A program made the position numbers and the translations under genes. The notes under the pieces were generated by a model, which saw nothing but the letters and a program-made list of their open reading frames with translations, did no database searches and was not told the origin of the DNA. A stretch of DNA of 21,639 nucleotides. Source: Caldisericaceae bacterium (GTDB lineage: Bacteria; Calditrichota; Calditrichia; Calditrichales; Calditrichaceae). Below, one piece after another: positions 1 through 7,270 of the stretch. Within the stretch, counting starts at the first letter, position 1, and each line of letters opens with the position of its first letter. The stretch spans positions 1 to 21,639 of the forward strand of contig JAGHBR010000314.1 in NCBI GenBank assembly GCA_021160885.1, written 5' to 3'.

Positions 1-72
1 ATGAAAGAGGGTGCGAATTTGCAATTGATGTAAATCATAGAAAAAACAACAGTTAAGTGGTTCTAAAAAATA

Positions 73-88
73 TGGTACGCAAATTGCA
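73..88 (+). promoter_or_regulatory. Candidate sigma-54 (-24/-12) promoter
   Basis: The sequence TGGTACG-CAAA-TTGCA matches the sigma-54 consensus TGGCACG-N4-TTGCA at all but one fixed position, and the invariant GG (74-75) and GC (86-87) are separated by the canonical 10 bp. The expected transcription start lies near position 98-100, leaving a leader of about 55 nt before the rhodanese gene, which has a strong AAGGAG ribosome binding site at 140-145. If real, transcription of the cytochrome cluster would need an enhancer-binding activator. None is encoded in the window. Confidence 0.55.
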
Positions 89-152
89 ACATTGTTTGTG
101 AAAATTTAAACAAAAATTAAATGTTTAGTTTAACTAAGTAAGGAGTAACGTA

Positions 153-1136
153 ATGTTGCGCAGGTATTTAACTATTTTAAGTCTTATTTTAGGTCTGGCT
201 TTTTTGTTCTCTTGTTCTTCTTCCAATGATAATGACGAGAAAGAAAAGAAGAGTAATTTTGAAGTTATCCAACCAGTGGTAGATGAAGCGATTTCAGGCT
301 GGAGTAATCCGGTGATTTCTGCTCAGGCCTTGCATGATGATCTGGCCAATCATTTTGTAGTTAGTGTACGTAATGCCGAACATTATGCTCTGGGGCATAT
401 TCCTGGCGCCATTAATATCCCCTGGACCCAGATCGCTAAAGAAGATAATTTGAAGAAGATACCGACCGATAAACACATTGTGACCTACTGCTACACCGGC
501 CACACAGGACAAATTGGCGCTACTGTTTTAAAACTTTTAGGCTATGATGTGTCAAATATGAAATGGGGCATCATGTCTTGGACAAAAGATGCCAATGTAC
601 GTGTATCCAGCGCTTTTAGTGAAGAAACTGATGCGCATGATTTTACTGTAACAACTGAGGTGCCTCAAACCAGCACCTATGATTTACCCGATCCCAATTA
701 TATCGATTCAGAAGACGCCATGACCGTTTTGAAGGCTGCTGCTGATCAATATGTCTCCAATCATGCTCCGGTTATTACAGCACAGGCCTTGTTTGATAAT
801 CTGAATGACGGCAATACGGCAAATGATCCGGTTATTGTTAGTGTACGTAAGGCTGAACATTATGCTATTGGCCACATTCCTGGCGCGATCAATATTAGTT
901 GGAAAGAGATCGCAAAAATTGAAAACCTGAAAAAGATCGATCCGAATCGTCAGGTAGTAACTTATTGTTATACCGGTCATACAGGTCAAATCGCCTGTAC
1001 GGTGTTAAATATTTTAGGTTACGATGCTCTTAACTTAAAATTTGGTATCATGAGCTGGACCAAAGATCAGAATGTACGTGCTGTGAACGCCTTTAGCGAA
1101 GATGTTGATGCTCATGATTATCAGCTTGAGCAATAA
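153..1136 (+). CDS. Lipoprotein with two tandem rhodanese domains
   Basis: The 327-residue product begins with a lipoprotein signal (basic start, hydrophobic stretch, FLFSC ending at Cys21), so it is probably anchored in the cell envelope. Two rhodanese-like domains follow, at about 53-150 and 207-310. Each has the GHIPGA motif and an active-site loop CYTGHTGQ, with candidate catalytic cysteines Cys113 and Cys272. In both domains the usual Asp of the 'DVR' motif is Ser (VSVR). The two halves are very alike in DNA as well as protein, which indicates internal duplication. Rhodaneses carry sulfane sulfur, and some selenium, as a persulfide on the loop cysteine; the substrate here is unknown. An AAGGAG ribosome binding site supports the ATG at 153. 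The gene heads a cytochrome cluster, so a role in handling sulfur or polysulfide at the envelope is plausible inference. Family assignment is firm, function is not. Confidence 0.9.
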   Translation: MLRRYLTILSLILGLAFLFSCSSSNDNDEKEKKSNFEVIQPVVDEAISGWSNPVISAQALHDDLANHFVVSVRNAEHYALGHIPGAINIPWTQIAKEDNLKKIPTDKHIVTYCYTGHTGQIGATVLKLLGYDVSNMKWGIMSWTKDANVRVSSAFSEETDAHDFTVTTEVPQTSTYDLPDPNYIDSEDAMTVLKAAADQYVSNHAPVITAQALFDNLNDGNTANDPVIVSVRKAEHYAIGHIPGAINISWKEIAKIENLKKIDPNRQVVTYCYTGHTGQIACTVLNILGYDALNLKFGIMSWTKDQNVRAVNAFSEDVDAHDYQLEQ

Positions 1137-1160
1137 ACTGAATGTGAAATATTTTTCATA

Positions 1161-1210
1161 AAAAAAGTAGGTCGGATGCTTGCGAATCATCCGGCCTGCT
1201 TGTATTTTAT
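1161..1210 (+). terminator. Rho-independent terminator after the rhodanese gene
   Basis: A 12-bp stem (1167-1178 with 1188-1199, two G-U pairs) encloses a 9-nt loop. It is preceded by an A-run and followed by a T-rich stretch. Only about 40 nt separate it from the next start codon, so the downstream cytochrome gene either has a very compact promoter there or depends on read-through. Confidence 0.8.
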
Positions 1211-1240
1211 AAAACGGTTTCAACTAATTGGAGAAATGCC

Positions 1241-2614
1241 GTGAAAAAACTTGTATTAATCCCGTTTTTGGCGATCTTTATGGTTCTTTTCTCCTGTCAG
1301 GAAAAGAAGACGGACATTGCACAAAAGGAAGGTATTTACGAAGCAACCCAGCAGAGCAGTTGCGTGGCCTGCCATACCAACAAGGGTTTGCTGGAACAGG
1401 TAGCGGAACCCCTGGAGAATGGCGGCGGCGAAGCGGGCGAAGGCTGAGGCGGCGCTGTGGCCCCGTTGGGGCCTGCGGAACGCGTGCTGGTATCAGAGAA
1501 TTTTCTGAACAGTGTGCATGGCCAGTTGGCCTGTATCTCCTGCCATGGGGGTAATCCTAACACGCCTTTAACCAAAGAAGCCAAAAAAGATGCGCATGCT
1601 GCGGAGGCTGATTTTGTGGCCTTACCCAGCGAGCAGTTTGAAGTGTATTGCAGCGCCTGTCATTCAGACATTACCTCAAAGTTTAAAACATCCCTGCATT
1701 ACACGCAAAATGGTTATTTTGAAAGATTCAAGGTGCGTGCCGGTGGGCAGGAACTGAGCACTGATTCTAATATGAAAGCAGGGTTTGGCAAAGATTGTGC
1801 TAAATGCCATGCCGGTTGCGGACAGTGCCATGTCATTCGTCCGGTTTCCGTGAACAGCGGTCTGGAACGCGCTCATCAATTTTACCGCACACCAAGTCTG
1901 GTAAACAATTGTACGGCCTGTCATGGATCTCGTGTAGGCGAAGAATTCCGTGGCTCTCACAAAGGTCAGACAGGTTATGAACACGTTAAAGAAGCCGACG
2001 TCCATTACAACAAAGGCATGAACTGTAGTGCCTGTCATGCGGCCGACGAAATGCATGGTGACGGCAATGCTTACACCTATCGTCTGGTGGAAAATCCAGA
2101 TTTTGTGCCGCAATGTACTGATTGCCATGCCGATGTATTGGATGCCAACACGGAGAACAATTACCATAAAACCCACGTTCAGGGCAGCACTACCCTGCAG
2201 TGCCAGGTTTGTCATTCGCAAACTTACAAAAGTTGTAATGGCTGTCATGTGGGTAAAGGGATTACCGGTTCTTCTTATCCAACTTTTAAGATTGGTAAAA
2301 ACTATTTGAAAAATACCAGCTCGTTCAGGACTACGGATTACGCTCTGGTACGTCATATTCCAATTGCGCCGGACACTTACGACAATTGGGGAGGTTCTAT
2401 TTCATTGTCTACTTTTAAAGCGGCACCAACCTGGAAATACGCTACACCACATAACATTCAGCGTTGGACCTTTTTGACCGACACAACGGGTACGGCCTGG
2501 TGCGGGGCAAACTGTCACGGGCAGTTTGATGAGGTGTTACTCAAAAAGACGGATGTGGATTCCACTTATCTCAATGCTGAATTAGAAGCCAACGAACCCG
2601 TTTTTACCGACTAA
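1241..2614 (+). CDS. Undecahaem c-type cytochrome lipoprotein with in-frame TGA (possible selenoprotein)
   Basis: Read through one TGA, this frame encodes 457 residues. The GTG start at 1241 has a GGAG ribosome binding site at 1230-1233. Residues 1-19 are a lipoprotein signal (VLFSC, lipidated Cys19). Haem sites are CVACH at 41, then nine more CxxCH at about 98, 137, 186, 193, 224, 262, 292, 321 and 332, and a CX3CH (CGANCH) at 421. Codon 69 is TGA, between haem sites 1 and 2, in a Gly-rich GC-rich stretch (GEG-TGA-GGAV). The part after the stop has no export signal of its own, yet its haems can only be attached outside the cytoplasm, so the two parts make sense only as one polypeptide. A hairpin after the TGA fits a selenocysteine insertion element. 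Alternatives are a nonsense-mutated pseudogene or a sequence error. The likely role is the surface or outer-membrane cytochrome of the conduit encoded downstream. Confidence 0.8.
1445..1447 (+). other. In-frame TGA, candidate selenocysteine codon
   Basis: The TGA is codon 69 of the cytochrome frame. The frame is identical on both sides, with lipoprotein signal and one haem motif upstream and ten haem motifs downstream, so no frameshift is needed. Its context is GGC-TGA-GGC. A single base change from TGC or TGT (Cys) would explain it, which is the usual Sec/Cys pairing, but so would one base change from GGA or CGA. Confidence 0.5.
1448..1483 (+). promoter_or_regulatory. Candidate bacterial SECIS hairpin
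   Basis: Positions 1459-1464 (GGCCCC) pair perfectly with 1468-1473 (GGGGCC) around a GTT loop. The stem begins 11 nt after the TGA and the loop G lies 17 nt after it. From memory, bacterial SECIS elements put the apical loop about 16-37 nt after the UGA with a G among the first loop bases, and in E. coli fdhF the SelB-binding helix starts about 11 nt downstream. A further 3-bp pairing (1452-1454 with 1481-1483) could extend the stem below an internal loop. The segment also encodes protein and is GC-rich, so a chance hairpin is possible. Confidence 0.45.
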
Positions 2615-2626
2615 TGCCAATTTGAA

Positions 2627-2665
2627 AAAAAAGAGCGAGTCTTTTGAGATTCGCTCTTTACTTTT
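2627..2665 (+). terminator. Rho-independent terminator or attenuator after the undecahaem cytochrome
   Basis: A 10-bp stem (2632-2641 with 2648-2657, one G-U pair) has a 6-nt loop, an A-run before it and a T-rich tail after it. The start of the next gene is only 33 nt beyond the stem and no convincing promoter fits there. Genes 2691-7230 may therefore rely on partial read-through, which would set the surface cytochrome's level apart from the rest. Confidence 0.8.
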
Positions 2666-2690
2666 AAACGAAAAAAAGTGAGAGATGGCC

Positions 2691-3905
2691 ATGAAAAAGT
2701 GTATTATAGGAATTTGCCTTCTTTTGTTAATGAGTAGTCTGTTAGCGGCACAATCTGTTCAGTTTAACGGATTTGTGCGCAATTCGGTTTACGCTTATAG
2801 CGCTCCAAAAGCTCCTGGTTCCGATGACACTGAACTTCACACGCGTCTGTACCAGACCCTGCGAACGGATGCGACCTTTAACCAGTTAGGCGGCTGGCAA
2901 TTGCATCTTGCTGGACGGGCATTAACCGATTTAGCCGATTCGGACCTGGGTGACTTAAAACGCTTTAAAGCCTATCGATTGTCTATTTCCAAAAGAAATT
3001 TATTTAATATGATTGATCTGGAAATCGGAAGGCAGTTTTTACACCCTGGAGTGGTTTTGGGCAGCCTGGACGGCCTGAATTTGACGCTTAAGCCTTTAAA
3101 CTGGTTAAGCTGGCAAGTTTACGGCGGTGTGGAAAGCCACTTGTTAAGAGCAGCCAAAGTTTACGCCTTTGACGAAGCCGCGGTTTTTGGTAGCCAATTG
3201 AAATTTAAAAATTTGTTTAACAGTAGCGCCAGCCTGGTCTATTTGCAAAAAAATTACCAGAGCGAAACTCAATGGCAGCTGGCTGGCATCAATCTCAGCA
3301 ATAATATTTTGAAAAATCTGTTATTGCTGATGCAGGCGCATTACGATTTAGTGAACAGCCGTTTCCATCGCCTGTATCTCTCCGGCCGTTATCAGTTCAA
3401 TTCCAAATTTTTAGTAAACGCTTACGTAAAACAACAATATCCTCAAATTTACAACAACTCCTATTTTCAAATTTTTGAAGTTAAGCGCTATTTGTTGAGC
3501 GGTTTTAGTCTGATTTACCAGTTAAATGATCGATGGGCTTTAAACGGCACCATGCAGGGCGTGCAGTTAGACGAAGGCTATGGCAATCGGTTTATTGCCA
3601 TGGTTTCCAATCGTTGTGGCAGTCTTGGTCTGGTTTACGAAACAGGCGATCTTGGTAATCAGTTAGGCGCTCTATTCGACTATCGCTATCAGCTGATGAA
3701 AAATCTGTTGCTCAATTTGAGTGTCGATTATTCGCGCTACCGCTTTGAAGAACGTTATGATTACGATAGTCAGTTGGCCAATGCAATTGGTTTAAATTAC
3801 CAGTTTTCTGATCACTGGAATGTTCAATTGGAATATCAATGGTTGCAAAATGCAGATTACAAATCGGATCAACGTATTTTAAACCATATTAGTTTTGTCT
3901 GGTAA
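2691..3905 (+). CDS. Outer-membrane beta-barrel protein, putative porin of a porin-cytochrome conduit
   Basis: The ATG at 2691 is preferred over the in-frame ATG at 2685 because the GAGAG at 2680-2684 is correctly spaced from it; the product is 404 residues. A typical signal peptide ends near LLAAQ. The mature protein has no haem motif and shows long runs of alternating polar and hydrophobic residues rich in Tyr, Leu and Gln, as in beta-strands. It ends in the aromatic sequence ISFVW, the kind of C-terminal signal recognised by the BAM complex. I do not recognise a named porin family. Lying between a lipoprotein undecahaem cytochrome and a dodecahaem cytochrome, it is best explained as the barrel through which a cytochrome wire crosses the outer membrane, analogous in role to MtrB or OmbB. 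The barrel call is good; the conduit role is inferred from neighbours. Confidence 0.8.
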   Translation: MKKCIIGICLLLLMSSLLAAQSVQFNGFVRNSVYAYSAPKAPGSDDTELHTRLYQTLRTDATFNQLGGWQLHLAGRALTDLADSDLGDLKRFKAYRLSISKRNLFNMIDLEIGRQFLHPGVVLGSLDGLNLTLKPLNWLSWQVYGGVESHLLRAAKVYAFDEAAVFGSQLKFKNLFNSSASLVYLQKNYQSETQWQLAGINLSNNILKNLLLLMQAHYDLVNSRFHRLYLSGRYQFNSKFLVNAYVKQQYPQIYNNSYFQIFEVKRYLLSGFSLIYQLNDRWALNGTMQGVQLDEGYGNRFIAMVSNRCGSLGLVYETGDLGNQLGALFDYRYQLMKNLLLNLSVDYSRYRFEERYDYDSQLANAIGLNYQFSDHWNVQLEYQWLQNADYKSDQRILNHISFVW

Positions 3906-3919
3906 CAAAGGTGGATGTC

Positions 3920-4816
3920 ATGCAAAAGATGAAAATAATTTTACCGCTTGTTTTGTTCCTGTTCATTTCATTAGCTCTGGCTCAGCAAGACCAGATTATT
4001 TTTTCGCACAAATTTCATGTTCAGGAACAGGAAATTGGCTGTCTGGAATGCCATGGCAAGGCAACAGAAAGCATGAACCAGCAGGATGTTTTAATGCCTG
4101 AAATGCAGACCTGCTACAACTGTCATGATGAAGACGAAACACCCTGCGCCACTTGCCACACCAATCCGGATGAACCGGCTATTGCCCGGCGCGTGGAAGG
4201 GTTTAAAAGCCGTTTTCCACACAAAAAGCATGTGGATGAAGAGGGCGCTAATTGTCTGGTCTGTCACAAGGGAGTGGAAGTGGCAGAAGACAGCAAAGCC
4301 TTTCATCTGCCGGCCAAAGAAAAATGTAACACCTGTCATGCAGGCGCTGATGTGGTGGAAAGCAAGGTTAAATGTCTGACCTGTCATGAAGCGAGTTTAA
4401 ATTTTTTGCCGGCCAGCCATCAGCTTAATTGGCGTAAAGACCATGGCCAGATTCAACAGCTGTCTGTCGAATCCTGCGATCATTGCCACCAGCAAAATTA
4501 TTGCGCCGACTGCCACGAGGGCGATAATCTGGACCGGCAGGTACATCCTTTGAATTACCGGTTTACGCATAGTTTGATGGCTAAAGGCAATAAGGAGAAT
4601 TGTTTGACCTGCCATCAGGAACAGGCTTTTTGTGTGGATTGCCATCGCAGCCAGCACGTAATGCCTAAAAATCATGCCCTGCCAACCTGGTCAAATCGTA
4701 TTGCCGGGGATGGCGGCGAACATGCACGCGAAGCTCAGATTGATTTTGACAATTGCTTAAGCTGCCACAACGACGCTTACGCCGATGTGGTGTGCATGAC
4801 CTGTCATGGAAAATAA
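3920..4816 (+). CDS. Dodecahaem c-type cytochrome, periplasmic or barrel-embedded
   Basis: The ATG at 3920 is chosen because AAAGGTGG lies just upstream; a GTG at 3911 in the same frame is less likely. The 298-residue product has a cleavable signal peptide (hydrophobic core, LALAQ) and no lipobox. It contains twelve CxxCH motifs: CLECH, CYNCH, CATCH, CLVCH, CNTCH, CLTCH, CDHCH, CADCH, CLTCH, CVDCH, CLSCH and CMTCH, about one per 25 residues. Extra histidines preceding motifs (FSHKFH, FPHKKH) suggest bis-His ligation as in class III and c7-type cytochromes. This density is that of a haem wire. It follows the barrel gene by 14 nt, which suggests translational coupling and a partnership like MtrA-MtrB. 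The cytochrome identity is certain; the exact location is inferred. Confidence 0.9.
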   Translation: MQKMKIILPLVLFLFISLALAQQDQIIFSHKFHVQEQEIGCLECHGKATESMNQQDVLMPEMQTCYNCHDEDETPCATCHTNPDEPAIARRVEGFKSRFPHKKHVDEEGANCLVCHKGVEVAEDSKAFHLPAKEKCNTCHAGADVVESKVKCLTCHEASLNFLPASHQLNWRKDHGQIQQLSVESCDHCHQQNYCADCHEGDNLDRQVHPLNYRFTHSLMAKGNKENCLTCHQEQAFCVDCHRSQHVMPKNHALPTWSNRIAGDGGEHAREAQIDFDNCLSCHNDAYADVVCMTCHGK

Positions 4817-4844
4817 CAGATGGTAAAAAATAGGGAATAGACGG

Positions 4845-5240
4845 ATGAAAAAACTATTAATTTTACTGGGCATGGTACTTTTGGCGCTGGCCTGTGCCAA
4901 GTTAGAAACTCCTGTAGAAAATAAGGCCCACCCGGAGGATTGGACCGATGTTCAGTCCAGCGAATTCCATGCCAATAAAGTGATAGCCACTGGCACAGTT
5001 AGCTGTGTTTCGTGTCATGGGCAGAAACTTTCGGATAACCAGAGCTTTTGTGTACAGTGCCATTTAAAACAAACTCGCCCCATTAGCTATCCACATCCCG
5101 ATTACTGGATTGATTTTAAAAGCGATAAAAATCATGGCGCGTTTGTCAAACAAAACGCCGGTCAATTAACTTGCAACAATTGCCATGAAGGGCAAAACGA
5201 ACAGGCGACACCTTGTGCTAATTGTCATATAGGAAGCTAA
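4845..5240 (+). CDS. Tetrahaem c-type cytochrome lipoprotein
   Basis: The 131-residue protein starts with a lipoprotein signal (LLALAC, lipidated Cys17) and carries four CxxCH motifs (CVSCH, CVQCH, CNNCH, CANCH) in two pairs separated by a spacer containing HPDYW. Isolated histidines (EFH, NHG) could supply distal ligands. It lies 28 nt after the dodecahaem cytochrome gene and 25 nt before the cytochrome b fusion gene, so all three are probably co-transcribed. Its small size and lipid anchor suggest a periplasm-facing shuttle between the inner-membrane oxidase and the outer-membrane conduit, or a surface tip. The sequence does not decide between these. Confidence 0.88.
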   Translation: MKKLLILLGMVLLALACAKLETPVENKAHPEDWTDVQSSEFHANKVIATGTVSCVSCHGQKLSDNQSFCVQCHLKQTRPISYPHPDYWIDFKSDKNHGAFVKQNAGQLTCNNCHEGQNEQATPCANCHIGS

Positions 5241-5265
5241 CTCAAATTTTCGGGGGAAGAATTTA

Positions 5266-7230
5266 ATGATTTTGAAAAGATTTTTCTGCTTGTGGATTGT
5301 TCTTCTGTTTGCCGGAGCCCTAGCTGCACAAATGGAAAATGAATATTGCATGGAGTGCCACTCTGATCCGGAGTTGATACGTATAATAAATGATTCGGTA
5401 GAAGTTTCGCTATTTATTGATTCAACCCATTTTGCCGGATCGGTTCATGAAGATTTGGCCTGCGTGGATTGTCACGCGGTTACCGAAGATCATCCGGATG
5501 ACTTACCCATCGGGGAGCCAACTTGCCAAAATTGCCACGAAGATGTTTACGATGAATATGAACAAAGCATTCACGGACTGGGCAGAAAAGAGGGCATTCA
5601 AATTGCCGCTACCTGCTGGGATTGCCATGGCAAACATGACATCCTTCCGGTTGATGATGAAAATTCCAAAGTTTATGGAAAAAATCTTTTAAAGACCTGT
5701 GCCGATTGTCATTCCAATACAGAAGTCATGCGGCAATTTGGCTTAAGAAAGATGGATCCGGTGCAACTTTATGCCCAAAGTGTGCATGGTAAAATTTTTG
5801 CGGAAGACCCTGAAGCAACAGTAGCCACCTGTATTACCTGTCATGGCAGTCATGACATCCGTCCCACTGTAGATCCGCAATCGAATTTGAGTGAATTGAA
5901 CATCCCTGAAACCTGTGGAACCTGTCATGATCAGGAAGCAGAGGATTACCAACAAAGCGTGCACTGGAAATCATTGAAGCGTGGCCATCACGAGTCGCCC
6001 AATTGTACGGATTGCCATGGCGAACATGATATTAAGGGCTACACCAAAACAAGCCCATTTGGCAAATCAGAATTAGAAGCCACAAAGGTTTGTCAGGGCT
6101 GTCATGCTTCGGAACAGTTGATGAGCCGTTTTGGCCTTGATTATCGGCGTTTTGACTCTTACTTTCGAACTTATCACGGACTGGCTGTGTTGAAAGGTTC
6201 GCCCAGGGCGGCCACCTGCACCAGTTGCCACGAGCAGCATGCCATCCGTGAATCCGAAGATTCGTTGGCTACAACCAACCCCAAAAATATGGTCAAAACT
6301 TGTGGTCAATGCCATCAGAATGTTACGTCGGAATTTGCCAAAATCGAAGTACACCCAATTGGCTTAAAAGAACGAAATTATGTCGCCTACTTATTGAGAA
6401 TATTTTACAAGTGGATGATTATTTTAGTCATTGGCGGCATGTTTCTGCATAATTTGATGATTGTTGTTTACCATATTCGGCAAAAACGCAGGGCCAAAAA
6501 ATACAGCGAGCTGGTGCCTCGCTTTCAATCGTTTGAAGTTTACCAACATTTGTTGTTGATTCTAAGTTTTGGCACTTTGGTGGTCACGGGTTTTGCGCTA
6601 AAGTTTCCGGATGCTTATTGGGTACGCCTGCTTTATTCTTTAGGCATGGATGAAGTGGTAAGAAGTACCTTACATCGTATTGCAGCAGTGGTTATGCTGA
6701 CAATTTCATTGATTCAGGTCGCTTATTTCATTTTTTCTGCCAAAGGACGCGAAGAATTTGTGGCCATGTTGCCCACGCCAAAAGATCTGTTGGACTTGCT
6801 GCAGAACATCAAATTCCATTTGGGGCTTAGCAAAGAAAAACCCAAATTCGACCACTTTGATTATGGTGAAAAAGCGGAATATCTGGCCCTCATCTGGGGG
6901 GTAATCATTATGGGGGTAACCGGTTTTATGCTCTGGTTCCCTGAAATATTCGCCCGCTATTTACCCAATTGGTTTTTTGAAGCGGCCGAAGTCGTGCACT
7001 ATTACGAAGCCTGGCTGGCCTCGCTGGCGATCCTAATCTGGCATTGGTTCTTTGTCATTTACCATCCGGATGTTTATCCAATGAACATCACCTGGATTGA
7101 CGGTAAAATTTCGTTGGAAGAATTGAAACATCACCATCCGGCGGAATATGAGAAACTGTTAAAAGAAAGAAAACTCAAGTTGGAAAAGAAAAAGTCTAAA
7201 AAAGAAGAAACACCAGATAAAGAACAATAG
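5266..7230 (+). CDS. Multihaem cytochrome c - cytochrome b fusion, CbcL-like menaquinol oxidase
   Basis: The 654-residue protein begins with a signal sequence (ends near GALAAQ) after a GGGGGAAG ribosome binding site. Residues 28-350 hold eleven CxxCH motifs, beginning at CMECH 28 and ending at CGQCH 346. Several are followed by short His-containing repeats (HGKHD, HGSHD, HGEHD). Residues 376-600 contain about five membrane helices with histidines placed for b-type haems (His395, His403, His428, His470, His593, His600), as in cytochrome b561/formate-dehydrogenase-gamma folds. A lysine-rich cytoplasmic tail closes the protein. This architecture matches CbcL of Geobacter, which has nine c haems plus a dihaem b domain and takes electrons from menaquinol during low-potential metal reduction. 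Here it would feed the cytochromes encoded just upstream. Extra c haems relative to CbcL are notable. Confidence 0.88.
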   Translation: MILKRFFCLWIVLLFAGALAAQMENEYCMECHSDPELIRIINDSVEVSLFIDSTHFAGSVHEDLACVDCHAVTEDHPDDLPIGEPTCQNCHEDVYDEYEQSIHGLGRKEGIQIAATCWDCHGKHDILPVDDENSKVYGKNLLKTCADCHSNTEVMRQFGLRKMDPVQLYAQSVHGKIFAEDPEATVATCITCHGSHDIRPTVDPQSNLSELNIPETCGTCHDQEAEDYQQSVHWKSLKRGHHESPNCTDCHGEHDIKGYTKTSPFGKSELEATKVCQGCHASEQLMSRFGLDYRRFDSYFRTYHGLAVLKGSPRAATCTSCHEQHAIRESEDSLATTNPKNMVKTCGQCHQNVTSEFAKIEVHPIGLKERNYVAYLLRIFYKWMIILVIGGMFLHNLMIVVYHIRQKRRAKKYSELVPRFQSFEVYQHLLLILSFGTLVVTGFALKFPDAYWVRLLYSLGMDEVVRSTLHRIAAVVMLTISLIQVAYFIFSAKGREEFVAMLPTPKDLLDLLQNIKFHLGLSKEKPKFDHFDYGEKAEYLALIWGVIIMGVTGFMLWFPEIFARYLPNWFFEAAEVVHYYEAWLASLAILIWHWFFVIYHPDVYPMNITWIDGKISLEELKHHHPAEYEKLLKERKLKLEKKKSKKEETPDKEQ

Positions 7231-7242
7231 ACGTGCTAAATA

Positions 7243-7270
7243 AAAAAGGCGGATTTAAATCCGCCTTTTT
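7243..7270. terminator. Bidirectional terminator between converging genes
   Basis: A perfect 28-nt inverted repeat, centred between 7256 and 7257 (core GGCGGATTT/AAATCCGCC), has an A-run on one side and a T-run on the other. It therefore works in both directions. It separates the cytochrome operon from the converging mqnD gene and overlaps the mqnD stop codon by 2 nt. Confidence 0.9.

Noticed and set aside
9..23. Second sigma-54-like spacing (GG-N10-GC) near the window start
   Set aside because: Only the GG/GC spacing and TTGCA fit; the -24 block differs from consensus at several positions. The match at 73-88 is clearly better.
1228..1554. Forward frame of 108 codons overlapping the in-frame TGA
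   Set aside because: It reads a shifted frame of the cytochrome gene, with an Arg/Gly-rich composition in the GC-rich island and no signal or haem motif. It does not bridge the two halves, so a frameshift is not supported.
1676..2356. Reverse-strand open frame of 226 codons inside the undecahaem cytochrome gene
   Set aside because: It is antisense to a strongly coding frame with regular haem motifs, has no family signature, and similar reverse frames occur opposite the other cytochrome genes as a result of their codon pattern.
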